In this document: positions 1-12,512 of the stretch, piece by piece
Layout: every line of letters starts with the position of its first letter
How positions within the stretch are numbered: the stretch's first letter is position 1
Notes under the pieces: generated by a model
The model's database searches: none
Seen by the model: only the letters and a program-made list of their open reading frames with translations
Told to the model about the DNA's origin: nothing
Made by a program: the position numbers and the translations under genes
From: Comamonas sp. GB3 AK4-5
GTDB lineage: Bacteria; Pseudomonadota; Gammaproteobacteria; Burkholderiales; Burkholderiaceae_C
Direction: 5' to 3'
NCBI RefSeq assembly: GCF_041320665.1
Contig: NZ_CP166730.1
Coordinates: 2,418,001 to 2,482,000, forward strand
Length of the DNA: 64,000 nt

Positions 1-1527
1 GGCCAGCACATTGGCCTCGCGCCGCACGGTGGCGGCCAGTTGGGCCGTGCCCTGGGCGGTGCGCAGCATGGAGTCGGTCACGGTACTGGCAAGTTGCTGC
101 TGCTGCAGTTGCAAGCGCTGGGCCACCAGCGGGTTGGCTGGATTGATCTGCTGCACCAGGGCCACGGAATAGGTCTGCTCGCGGTGGATCTGGTAGGTGC
201 CCAGCAGGGCCGAGCCCATGAGCCCGCCCAGGGCCTGGGTCATGGAGATGGTGAGAATGGCGGTGAGCATGTGGCTGGGGCCGTTTTTCAGGCCCTGGAC
301 CATGCCCAGCAGCATCAGCGGCCCCATGAAAATGCCTGAGCCCAGGGCCAGCAGAAACTGGCTGAGGTAGAAGTCGGCAGGCCGGTCCAGGCTGGTGCGG
401 TGAAAGTCCAGGAAAGCCCCCACACCCAGCAGCACCAGGGCAGCCAGCAGCTGTTTGCCGGCATTCTCCAGTCCAAAAGTGAGAGCAGACAGCGCAATGC
501 CTATCAGTGTTCCGGCAAAGATGACGACAAACAATGGCTGCATTTGCTCGGGCGTCATGCCCAGGGTGCGCATCATGCCCACCACGCCATAGCTTTGCTC
601 GGTGGTCAAAAAGCGCAGCACGATGGCACCCACCACAAAGCGTATGGTGGCGCTCTGCGTGAACCAGCGTGTGTGCAGCAGCGGGTTGCTGCGGTGGTGC
701 TCCAGATACAGGCCGGCCAGCAGCAGCACGATGGCGCCACACAGCAGCCAGGCCAGCTCGGGCGCATTCGTCCACCATCGCGTCGTGCCTTGCACCAGCA
801 CGGCCACCAGCATGCCCACGCCGGGGATCAAAAGCGCCATGGTGAGAAAGTCGCGCTTTTCAAAGGCCTGGATATGCACCCCCGAGGGCAGCTTGAGCAG
901 CACCACGGCGGCAAAGGCCAGCAGGGCCAGGCCAGCCTCCAGCATGTAGAGGTTGTGCCATTGGCCGTGGTCGAGCAGGCTGGGCGAGAGCAGCCAGGCC
1001 AGCGGAGTGGCCAGTTGGCTGACGCCCACGCCCAGCACCAGCATCTTCAGCACATAAATGCGCGGCAGGGCCTGCAGCATGTACAGCGTGCCCAGCGAGA
1101 TGCAGGCTGCAGCGGCCAGGCCGCTGGCACCGCGCAGCAGCAACAGGCTTTGCGGGCTACCCAGCAACAGGTGCAGCACCGACAGCAGGGCGTAGAGGCC
1201 CAGGCCGATTTCGGCAAACAGCCGCATGCCGTATTGCTGGCGGAATTTGTAGACCAGCATATTGGCCGTCACATTGAAGGTGACATAGGCGCCGGACAGC
1301 CAGGCTGCCTCGCTGGGGGTGAGGCCCATCTGCCCCTGGATGGTGGGCAGATTGGCGGTGAACAAGGCATTACCCAGGCCGCCGGTAAGCCCCAGCAGCA
1401 CCGACACCAGGGCATAGCAGGCCCGCTCCCAGGGCGCATGCCAGGGCATGGCGGGCGAGCCGGGTAGGGCGGGCTTTTCATGCTCCTCCCAGTCGGGCGG
1501 GCGACGCAGATAGACCGTCTCGCTCAT
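1..1527 (-). CDS. MFS transporter, DHA2-like (partial, 3' end outside window)
   Basis: The frame opens at an ATG at 1527 and leaves the window at position 1, so 509 codons are present and the C-terminus is missing. The translation begins MSETVYLRRPPDWEEHEKP and then shows many long hydrophobic segments. The early segment ANLPTIQGQMGLTPSEAAWL is typical of the first extracytoplasmic loop of DHA2/EmrB-type 14-helix drug exporters. It is an inner-membrane protein, presumably proton-driven efflux; the substrate cannot be read from sequence. Its start overlaps the stop of the upstream TetR gene by four bases (ATGA), so the pair is translationally coupled and the TetR protein is the likely repressor of this exporter. 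Confidence 0.85.
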   Translation of the reverse strand, partial: MSETVYLRRPPDWEEHEKPALPGSPAMPWHAPWERACYALVSVLLGLTGGLGNALFTANLPTIQGQMGLTPSEAAWLSGAYVTFNVTANMLVYKFRQQYGMRLFAEIGLGLYALLSVLHLLLGSPQSLLLLRGASGLAAAACISLGTLYMLQALPRIYVLKMLVLGVGVSQLATPLAWLLSPSLLDHGQWHNLYMLEAGLALLAFAAVVLLKLPSGVHIQAFEKRDFLTMALLIPGVGMLVAVLVQGTTRWWTNAPELAWLLCGAIVLLLAGLYLEHHRSNPLLHTRWFTQSATIRFVVGAIVLRFLTTEQSYGVVGMMRTLGMTPEQMQPLFVVIFAGTLIGIALSALTFGLENAGKQLLAALVLLGVGAFLDFHRTSLDRPADFYLSQFLLALGSGIFMGPLMLLGMVQGLKNGPSHMLTAILTISMTQALGGLMGSALLGTYQIHREQTYSVALVQQINPANPLVAQRLQLQQQQLASTVTDSMLRTAQGTAQLAATVRREANVLA

Positions 1528-2126
1528 GCGGCGCCTGCGCTGGGGGTGTCAGCGCGGGTATCGGGTACATCGGGCTGCAGACCCCGGCGCACGATGTCCA
1601 GGGCCTGACGGGCCAGGCGGCGGCGCTCGGCATCGCTGCTGCCGCGCAAGGCTGCACCCAGCATGCCGGACAGCAGCGAGATGTCGCGGGCCTGGATGTC
1701 GGGACGGATCAGACCCGCTTCCTGGCCGCGCTGCAGCGCCGGGCCAAAAGCGGCCCAGAGATGCTGGCGCAAGGCGTTGACGCGTGGGTCGTCCAGCTTG
1801 GCCGTGCGCCAGTAGTCCGACAGCGAGGGGGAGCTGACGATGCGGTCGGACAGGTATTCCAGCAGGCTGAAAAAGGCCTCGGGCCGCTGGCGCAGGCTGT
1901 CGGCCTTGGCATGCAGGCGCTCGGCAGAGCGCTCCATCAAGGCCAGCAAGATGGCGTGGCGGTCGGGAAACTGGCGGTACAGCGTGGCGCGGCCCACGCC
2001 GGCATGCTCGACGATCAATTCCAGCGGCGCGTTGACGCCGTGGCGGGTGAAGACCGCGTCGGCGGCATCGAGCAACTGGGCCCGGCGCGTGGCGGCATCG
2101 GGGCGTTTGATGGGAGTGGAGGGCAT
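1524..2126 (-). CDS. TetR/AcrR family transcriptional regulator
   Basis: A 200-residue protein with an N-terminal TetR helix-turn-helix. The sequence AAMTRRAQLL-type entry is represented here by DAATRRAQLLDAADAVF, followed by the recognition helix region VGRATLYRQFPDRHAILLAL, which is the family hallmark. The C-terminal half is the variable ligand-binding domain. The frame is open 27 codons further upstream, but the start at 2126 gives the usual short tail before the DNA-binding domain, and the longer version would be translated from the palindrome at 2133-2160. It lies directly ahead of an MFS exporter with an ATGA overlap, so it most likely represses that exporter and itself. Confidence 0.85.
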   Translation of the reverse strand: MPSTPIKRPDAATRRAQLLDAADAVFTRHGVNAPLELIVEHAGVGRATLYRQFPDRHAILLALMERSAERLHAKADSLRQRPEAFFSLLEYLSDRIVSSPSLSDYWRTAKLDDPRVNALRQHLWAAFGPALQRGQEAGLIRPDIQARDISLLSGMLGAALRGSSDAERRRLARQALDIVRRGLQPDVPDTRADTPSAGAA

Positions 2127-2132
2127 GGGAGA

Positions 2133-2160
2133 AATTATCGGACGATTTTGTCCGTTAATT
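2133..2160. promoter_or_regulatory. Candidate TetR operator (28-bp palindrome)
   Basis: Inverted repeat with 11-bp arms, AATTATCGGAC and GTCCGTTAATT, matching at 10 of 11 positions around a 6-bp spacer. It sits 6 bp upstream of the tetR start codon. Position and symmetry fit an autoregulatory TetR operator that would also control the coupled exporter. Binding is inferred from geometry alone. Confidence 0.6.
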
Positions 2161-2366
2161 TGTGGCGGCATCGGTAGCCATGCTGGGCTGCGGGCTTTTA
2201 AGCGCACAGCGGTGGCGTGAGGGGTGCTCAGCTTTCGATAGCTCTCTATGCGCTGCAGCTATGCCTGTGCAGCATGCAGGGCGTCAAAAATTGCTGTGCA
2301 TGGCGATGGCTGCACCGGGCCGCAGCCACCCCGCTGCGGCCCGGTGCAGTGTTGGCGATGGCCGCG

Positions 2367-6653
<4,287 letters not shown>

Positions 6654-6869
6654 GGCAATGGCAGGGCGCGCACCAAGCGGCGCGACAGAAAATCGGGTGG
6701 GCTGGCGGGAGCGATGGTACGCGCCCACGGCCGCGTGCAGACCCATCTCCTGCCAGGGCGCAGCGTAATACCTGTTGGCGGCGCTACGGGTTTTGCCGCC
6801 GCCAAACGCTGCGCCAGGTCAGAGGGCGCGTGCTGCCGCAGCCCTTTGCGGCGGCAAGAGGGGCTGAGC

Positions 6870-7253
6870 TTATTCGGCGAACTTGCCGTTTTCCTTGCGC
6901 CGCTCGCGCATGCCGGTGCGTATGAACAAGGCTACGCCGGGCAGGGCCAGAAAGGGCTGATCCAGCTTGCCGGCCAGATGGGTGTCCAGGCGCTGGGGCA
7001 GGGCGTCCAGCGTGGCCTGCACGGCGGGCACTTCGGCGGCGCCGGGGTGGGCGTCGACAAATTCCTGGAGGTATTGGCGCACCTCGCGCTCCAGCCACGC
7101 GCGGTTGCTGGGCAGGGCGATGTAGGTGGGCTGTTTTTCCCCATCGGCCTCAAAGCCAAACAGATAGCAACCTATGAAGTGGCGAAAGGTTTCGCCCACC
7201 TTGGGGCCACGCGAGAGCTTGCGCAGCAGATCAAAAAGCCACATGGCGGTCAT
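6870..7253 (-). CDS. Conserved hypothetical protein
   Basis: An unrecognised protein of about 127 residues, starting MTAMWLFDLLRKLSRG. A second ATG three codons later (7244) is equally possible, and the open frame reaches 7325. It contains a central segment FRHFIGCYLFGFEADGEKQP and a charged, helical C-terminus ending in a basic stretch. No signal peptide, membrane helix or known catalytic motif is evident. It lies upstream of the hybrid kinase on the same strand with a gap of over 200 bp, so co-transcription is uncertain. Confidence 0.55.
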   Translation of the reverse strand: MTAMWLFDLLRKLSRGPKVGETFRHFIGCYLFGFEADGEKQPTYIALPSNRAWLEREVRQYLQEFVDAHPGAAEVPAVQATLDALPQRLDTHLAGKLDQPFLALPGVALFIRTGMRERRKENGKFAE

Positions 7254-7390
7254 CCAGGGCAGCGCGGGGCGGCCCACAAAAACAGGAGCAGCAGGTGCGC
7301 TCCGGGTGAGGGAAATAAGGCCCAATGTAGCGCAAGTGCTTGGTGTATCTGCACAGGCAGCTTCTTTTTTGGGAGTTGGGCGGGTCAGGC

Positions 7391-8365
7391 TCAGCCCTGG
7401 GCCTCGGGCAATTCATAAGGCAAGGGCAGGTGCGAGCGCTGGTGCAAGCGGGGCTCCTGCGCCAATCGCTCGGCCATGAAGTGGATGAAGGCGCTGAGCT
7501 TGGGCGCCAGATGCCGGGTGGGCGGGTACAGCACCCAGGCCTGGCCGCCGTAATGGGGCTGGAACTGCCAGTCGGGCAGCACTTGCACGATCTGGCCCTG
7601 CTGCAGCGCATGCTTGGCCGTGAAAAAGGGCAGGCTGCCAATGCCCAGGTTGCGCAGCACGGCATCCAGCCGGGCGCCGGTGTGGTTGACGGCGTAGCGC
7701 CCCCTGACCTGCACATGGACCCGCTTGCCGCCTTGCTGGAACTTCCAGCGTGCATCGCCGGGCTCCTCGCCCAGAAAAATGCAGTCATGGGTTTTCAGCT
7801 CGTGGGGGTGCTGCGGCGTGCTGCGCTGCTGCAGGTACTGGGGGCTGGCACACAGCAGGTGGTCGATGTCGATCAAATGCCGGCCCATCAGGCCGGGCGA
7901 AGGGCTGTCGGTGATGCGGATGGCCAGGTCCACCTGGTCGTCGATCAGGTCAACATAGCGGTCATCCAGGCGCAGCTGCACATCGACCTTGGGGTAGCGC
8001 GCCAGAAAATCCGGGATATGCGGGTGAATGACAAAGCGCCCCACGGCCTTGGGCACGCTGACCCGCACCAGGCCCTGGGGCTCGGGCCCCAACTGGCTGG
8101 AGGCCGCCATCACGGCCTGGGCGGCGTTCACCATGTCCAGGCAGCGTGCGTGGACCGCATGGCCGCTCTCGCTCAGGCGCAGCTTGCGTGTGGTGCGTTG
8201 CAGCAAGCGGGTGCCCAGCACCTTTTCCAACCTGGCCACGGCGCGGCTGGTGGCCGAGGGTGTGGAGCCCAGCAGGCGTGCGGCGGCCGAAAAACTGCCG
8301 GTTTCCACCACTTTGACAAAGACCACCATCTCGGTGAGCAAGGTCATCATTTGATTTGTGCTCAT
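7391..8365 (-). CDS. LysR family transcriptional regulator
   Basis: A 324-residue protein with the N-terminal LysR winged helix: FVKVVETGSFSAAARLLGST, then SATSRAVARLEKVLGTRLLQ and RTTRKLRLSESG. The remainder is the periplasmic-binding-protein-like effector domain. It is transcribed divergently from a LysE/RhtB exporter across a 140-bp intergenic region, the classic arrangement in which the LysR protein activates the exporter in response to the exported metabolite. That functional link is inferred from position. Confidence 0.9.
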   Translation of the reverse strand: MSTNQMMTLLTEMVVFVKVVETGSFSAAARLLGSTPSATSRAVARLEKVLGTRLLQRTTRKLRLSESGHAVHARCLDMVNAAQAVMAASSQLGPEPQGLVRVSVPKAVGRFVIHPHIPDFLARYPKVDVQLRLDDRYVDLIDDQVDLAIRITDSPSPGLMGRHLIDIDHLLCASPQYLQQRSTPQHPHELKTHDCIFLGEEPGDARWKFQQGGKRVHVQVRGRYAVNHTGARLDAVLRNLGIGSLPFFTAKHALQQGQIVQVLPDWQFQPHYGGQAWVLYPPTRHLAPKLSAFIHFMAERLAQEPRLHQRSHLPLPYELPEAQG

Positions 8366-8505
8366 GGCGCAAAGATTATTTGGTTTTGTGGTGGATTATC
8401 GCGGGCTGTCTGGCTGCCTACACTGAAAAGAGTAGACAGCAAGCAGCAAACCATGAACCGTAGACCTTCCTCAAAAAAAAGCACCAACTCTGTATGGGAG
8501 GACGC

Positions 8506-9159
8506 ATGAGCATGCTGTCAGCCCATGGGGCCGAGTTTCTGGCCCTGGCCAGCATCCACCTGCTGGCCGTGGTGGCGCCCGGGCCGGACTTTGCCGTGAC
8601 CGTGCACCAAAGCCTGCGCTTTGGCCGCCGCGCAGGGGTGTGCACCGCCCTGGGCATAGGTGCCGGCATTTCGGTGCATGTGCTCTACACCTTGCTGGGC
8701 GTGGGCGCGCTTTTGCATGCCTGGCCCTGGCTGCTGCAACTGGCCCAGCTGCTGGGTGGCGGCTATCTGCTGTATCTGGGGGCGATGTTCATCTGGCGTG
8801 CGGCCAGATCGTCCGCAGACCCAGCAATGGGCGAGCAGGTTGGAGGAGCCGCCATGCACAGCGCATGGCAGTCCTGGTGGCTGGGCTTTTTGACCAATGC
8901 CACCAACCCCAAGGCGACGCTGTTCTTTCTGGCCGTGTTCACCACCGTGGTGAGCAGCAGCACGCCGCTGCAGGTGCAGGTTTTCTATGGTCTGTGGATG
9001 TGTGCGGTGAATGCGGCCTGGTTTGTACTGGTCGGTTTGCTGTTTACCAATCCAACAATTCGTAAGCGTTTTTTGCGTTGCCGTGCCGTGCTGGAGCGGC
9101 TGATGGGCGCGCTGCTGCTGGTGTTTGCCGGCAGGCTGCTGTGGGGAGCGCTGCCATAG
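8506..9159 (+). CDS. LysE/RhtB family amino-acid exporter
   Basis: A 217-residue inner-membrane protein with about six hydrophobic segments. The N-terminal VAPGPDFAVTVHQSLRFGRR is the LysE/RhtB signature (PGP followed by a loop with GR.G). NATNPKATLFFLAVFT is the second conserved block. The start at 8506 (MSMLSAHG) is preceded by GGGAGGA at correct spacing; the in-frame ATG at 8494 lies upstream of that site and is unlikely. It exports an amino acid or derivative; the substrate is not predictable. It is divergent from the LysR gene. Confidence 0.88.
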   Translation: MSMLSAHGAEFLALASIHLLAVVAPGPDFAVTVHQSLRFGRRAGVCTALGIGAGISVHVLYTLLGVGALLHAWPWLLQLAQLLGGGYLLYLGAMFIWRAARSSADPAMGEQVGGAAMHSAWQSWWLGFLTNATNPKATLFFLAVFTTVVSSSTPLQVQVFYGLWMCAVNAAWFVLVGLLFTNPTIRKRFLRCRAVLERLMGALLLVFAGRLLWGALP

Positions 9160-9186
9160 CGTAGCGGCCCTGCAAGGGCCTTGATG

Positions 9187-9250
9187 GTGTTGCAAATCCT
9201 CGCAATGGCGGGCCGGGGCTGGGCTATCGTGCCTCGCCTTCCGTCCTGGG
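9187..9250. repeat. Degenerate copy of a dispersed repeat also present in the MITE-like element
   Basis: The segment GTTGCAAATCCTCGCAATGG resembles a segment of the MITE-like element at 24799-24818 (two substitutions over 20 bases), and similarity continues loosely to a shared CTCGCCTT/CGCGCCTT block. It fills the short gap between lysE and the DMT gene. It may be a remnant of the same repeat family. The boundaries given are approximate. Confidence 0.35.
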
Positions 9251-9326
9251 GTGACGCAGCTGCGCCACTGCAGAGATGGCCCTTCGGTTTGGCCCCCAGT
9301 CCCATGGTGCTGGGCAAGGTGCCGCA

Positions 9327-10250
9327 ATGAATCAGCGCGTTGAGATGAGCAGGCCTGCCCAGGCCTTGCGCCCTGGATTGGCCGTGGCCGTCGCCGTGGT
9401 GGCGGCGGCCAGCTCCTTTCCCTTTATCCGCATGGGTCTGCAAGGCCTGCCGCCACTGGAGCTGGCGGCCGCGCGGTTTGGCGTGGCAGCCCTGTTGCTG
9501 CTGCCATGGCTGGCCTGGCGCAGGCCGGAGCTGCCCGGCTTCATGGACGGGGTGCGATTTTTGCTGTGCGGCGTATTGGGGGTGGCACTTTTTCACGTGC
9601 TGCTGAATACCGGCGAGCTCACGGTGCAGGCCGGTGCTGCCAGTTTCATTGTCAACACCATGCCCATCATGACGGCGTTGCTGTCGGCGATTTTTCTGCG
9701 TGAAACATTGCCGCTGTGGGGGTGGATGGGATCGCTGTGCAGCTTGGGGGGCGTGGCGCTGATCGCCCAGGGACAGCCCGGCAGCTTGGGATTGATCGCA
9801 GGGTCTAGCCTGATTCTGGGGGCTGCCTTCTCGTGCGCATTGTTTGCAGTGCTGCAAAAAAGCCTGGTGGCACGCTATGGAGCGGTGCCAAGTACGGCCT
9901 ATACCTTGCTGGCAGGGGCGGTGTGCCTGTCGCCATGGTGGCCTGAGGCCTTGGCCGCGCTGGAACCCGCCGATACCCGTACGGTGTTTGCCGTGGCCTG
10001 GTTGGGCGTGTTTCCCTCTGTGATTGGCTATGCCAGCTGGAGCTATGCACTGGGCTATTTCGGTGCGCTCAAGGCAGCCAACTTCTTGTACCTGGTGCCA
10101 GTGGTGGCCAGTTTGCTGTCCGTTTTTTTGCTGGACGAGTCCACCGGAATCTTGACGCTGGCGGGGGGCGCGTTGGTGGTTGCGGGTGTGATCGCTGTGA
10201 ATCTATATGGCGTGGATAGCGGAATGGCACAACCCTTGCACGGGCAGTGA
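9327..10250 (+). CDS. DMT/EamA family transporter
   Basis: A 307-residue protein with ten hydrophobic segments arranged as two EamA repeats. The first repeat contains SSFPFIRMGLQGLPPLELAA, and the second ends FLYLVPVVASLLSVFLLDES, both characteristic of drug/metabolite transporters. The start at 9327 (MNQRVEMS) has AAGGTG upstream; the frame is open to 9276. It likely exports a small metabolite or amino acid. It stands alone between lysE and the Ter-like cassette. Confidence 0.85.
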   Translation: MNQRVEMSRPAQALRPGLAVAVAVVAAASSFPFIRMGLQGLPPLELAAARFGVAALLLLPWLAWRRPELPGFMDGVRFLLCGVLGVALFHVLLNTGELTVQAGAASFIVNTMPIMTALLSAIFLRETLPLWGWMGSLCSLGGVALIAQGQPGSLGLIAGSSLILGAAFSCALFAVLQKSLVARYGAVPSTAYTLLAGAVCLSPWWPEALAALEPADTRTVFAVAWLGVFPSVIGYASWSYALGYFGALKAANFLYLVPVVASLLSVFLLDESTGILTLAGGALVVAGVIAVNLYGVDSGMAQPLHGQ

Positions 10251-10601
10251 AAGATGGGATGCAACAGGTAAAGTGCACGCTGAAAAAAAGCCCCATAAAT
10301 GCATCACCTGGATTATCGAGGTGCTGCGGCTGGGGGCAATGTGTTACTGAAATATTCACTCAGGCCTGAGGCTGATCCATTCGGTACTCTCAAGCTCGAG
10401 AGGGCGTGGCTGAGGCAGAATTTCGCTGCTTCCAGGGAGGAGTTTCAAGGTGATTTTTACGAATGAAAAGCATATTGTTAATGTTCTAACAAATATTTTC
10501 TAAAGATCATTTTGTCCCCATCACGGTGTTGAAAATAATTGCGCCTTCGTCGGAAATTGGAATGTCCATTTTCATTTCTCCAGCCAGTTTTATCTCCATT
10601 C
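10251..10601. promoter_or_regulatory. Intergenic region upstream of the Ter-like cassette, with AT-rich palindrome
   Basis: A gene-free region of about 350 bp. Its second half is markedly more AT-rich than the surroundings, which fits a promoter. A perfect inverted repeat TTGTTA-N6-TAACAA lies at 10475-10492, a possible regulator site for the downstream four-gene cassette. No transcription start can be assigned with confidence. Confidence 0.4.
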
Positions 10602-11765
10602 GTGACTGCTCCCATTGCTTCTGCGAAATCACCTGTTGTTTTGCAGGTCCCGCCCAATTTCCCACTCGTGCTGCAGACACCGGCCATGGCAGAAATGCTG
10701 GCGCGTGTGCAGCAGTTCGATCTCATGGCTTTGAGTCCGGTAGAAATTTCCAGGCTGGGACTGGAGGCAGAGCTGGCGTTGAACCAGGTTTTCGATCGGT
10801 TTCTGTCGGCCATTGACCGGCAGAAATCTCCGGCGATGTTCCGCCTGCTCGATCAACTTCAGGGGGCGGTGGAGGCGCAGCGTTTGGATCAGCTGGCCGA
10901 GCGCATCTTGAGCGGAGCCAAGCCCTCGTTCATCGAGCGCTTGCAGGGAATGCTCAGCCCCAGCGCCTTGCGCAGCACCGTGGCCAAAGCCTTGACGGAG
11001 ACCGCGCATCTGGTGTCGCTCAAAACCAAGAGGCTCTCGGACGAGGTGTCCAAGCTCGAGGTCGAGCTGGCTGCCGAGATGCGCAGCCTGGAAGCAGAAA
11101 TGCAGGGGCTCAACCAGGTCTTGCAGGAGTACAACCGCTTTCGCGACCTGTTTGCGCTGGAGACATTGTTTCTCTTCAATGCCCATGCTTTTGCCAAGGC
11201 CCAGGTTCAGACCCTGGAGCCCGCCATGCAAACCGACCCATTGCTGCACATGCAGGCAAGCCAGAAACTGCAGGCGCTGGAGTCGCGGGCACTGGCAGTG
11301 GAAGGCTGCATGACGCGGCTGCCAGCAGACCAGCTCATCCTGGCCCAGATACAAGACGCTGGCATGAGCACCTTGCAAGAGCTGGCGACCACGGCGTCTG
11401 CGCGTTTTGTTTCCATCAAATCGAGTCTGCTCAGCCTGTACAGCGCCTACCGCGTGCTGGAGACCCAGCAACTGGGCCAAAGAGGCAAGGAGCTGGATGC
11501 CAATCTGAGCCAGATGCGCAACAAGCTTTTGCGCCAGGTAAGCAGCCAGGCCGCCCATGCGCCGGGCGACAACCGCCTGGGCCAGGCACAGCAGATCCAA
11601 TCCGTGGTCGCCACCACCAGAGAGTTGCTGGAGCTGGCCAGCCAGGCCCGCACGGCCAATCAGCAGAAATTTGAGCAAACCCGCCAGCTGCTCGTCGCCT
11701 CGCGCCAGGAGATCTTGGCGCTGGGCGTGCAGGTGATGGCCAGCGCCGAGGCCCGGGGAAGCTGA
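10602..11765 (+). CDS. TelA/KlaA-like (toxic anion resistance-like) protein
   Basis: A soluble, strongly helical protein of about 387 residues. The N-terminal Pro/Val-rich strip SPVVLQVPPNFPLVLQTP, the LSAIDRQKSPAMFRLLDQLQ segment and the long coiled-coil C-terminal half resemble TelA/KlaA/XpaC proteins, which occur beside TerD proteins in tellurite and chemical-stress loci. Similarity is recognised by pattern only. The start is uncertain: a GTG at 10602 (MTAPIASAK) keeps the Pro-rich tail, an ATG at 10686 (MAEMLARV) would remove it, and the frame opens with a TTG at 10539. No clear ribosome binding site precedes any of them. It is first in a same-strand cassette with terD-like and vWA genes. 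Confidence 0.5.
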   Translation: MTAPIASAKSPVVLQVPPNFPLVLQTPAMAEMLARVQQFDLMALSPVEISRLGLEAELALNQVFDRFLSAIDRQKSPAMFRLLDQLQGAVEAQRLDQLAERILSGAKPSFIERLQGMLSPSALRSTVAKALTETAHLVSLKTKRLSDEVSKLEVELAAEMRSLEAEMQGLNQVLQEYNRFRDLFALETLFLFNAHAFAKAQVQTLEPAMQTDPLLHMQASQKLQALESRALAVEGCMTRLPADQLILAQIQDAGMSTLQELATTASARFVSIKSSLLSLYSAYRVLETQQLGQRGKELDANLSQMRNKLLRQVSSQAAHAPGDNRLGQAQQIQSVVATTRELLELASQARTANQQKFEQTRQLLVASRQEILALGVQVMASAEARGS

Positions 11766-11873
11766 GCCGAAGAGGGCTGGCAGGCCCCGAATGCCTTGTT
11801 CCCTCCTTCCTGATCGCAAAGCACATGGCGACAGGCAGGCTGTTTTTTGAATTGTTCTCAGCTGGAGTTCTTC

Positions 11874-12506
11874 ATGTCCCTTGTCGTCAACCTGGTCAAA
11901 CCTTCCGATGCTCCTAAAAAGCTTTCACTCAACCTGCAAAAAAATGAGTCCTTTCTGGTGCGTTTGGCCTGGGACTGCAAGTCCGATCTGGATTTGCATG
12001 CGCTCGTGGCGGTGAACCAAGGCACTGGGGCCAAGATTGCCGAGTTCGAGGACATCTTGTCGATCTACAACGTGCAGCGCACGGTGCGCGGACAGCCCGA
12101 GGGCTATCTGCCGCTGGCGGCAAACAAGACTTTTTCGGTCCATGGTGGTGCCCTGGTGCACAGCCCGGACGCGACCGATGGGCAGCTCAGCGACGAAGAC
12201 GATGAATGGATTCGCATCTTCCCATCGAAGTTGGCGCTGCCTGGCACAGGCTATATCGAGGTGGTGCTTGTGGCCATGATCCATGGTCCCGGAAACCCGG
12301 TGTTCAAAGGTGTGAAGGGCGCCCGCGTCATTGTGGAAAACGAACAAGGTGAGCAACTGCTGGTGGTGAATCTTTCCGAGCATTTCTCGGGCTTCACGGG
12401 CCTGCAAATGGGCTCTGTGATCATTGATGGCAATGGGCCGGCGTTTTCTCCCGTGGGGGTCGGTTTTTCCGGCAGCTTCAACGACGTTCTGGCCCAGTTC
12501 TCCTGA
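11874..12506 (+). CDS. TerD family protein
   Basis: A 210-residue protein with a TerD domain. The entry LSLNLQKNESFLVRLAWDCK followed by SDLDLHALV is the TerD calcium-binding beta-sandwich signature (W/D..DLD). Later acidic loops include DEDDEWIRIFPSKL, and the ending GFTGLQMGSVIIDG is also typical. The start at 11874 (MSLVVNLVK) is preceded by TGGAG at good spacing. TerD-family proteins take part in tellurite resistance and broader chemical or phage stress responses, probably as membrane-associated calcium-dependent scaffolds. It is the second gene of the four-gene cassette; the third gene begins 7 bp after its stop. Confidence 0.85.
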   Translation: MSLVVNLVKPSDAPKKLSLNLQKNESFLVRLAWDCKSDLDLHALVAVNQGTGAKIAEFEDILSIYNVQRTVRGQPEGYLPLAANKTFSVHGGALVHSPDATDGQLSDEDDEWIRIFPSKLALPGTGYIEVVLVAMIHGPGNPVFKGVKGARVIVENEQGEQLLVVNLSEHFSGFTGLQMGSVIIDGNGPAFSPVGVGFSGSFNDVLAQFS

Positions 12507-12512
12507 GCGGCT

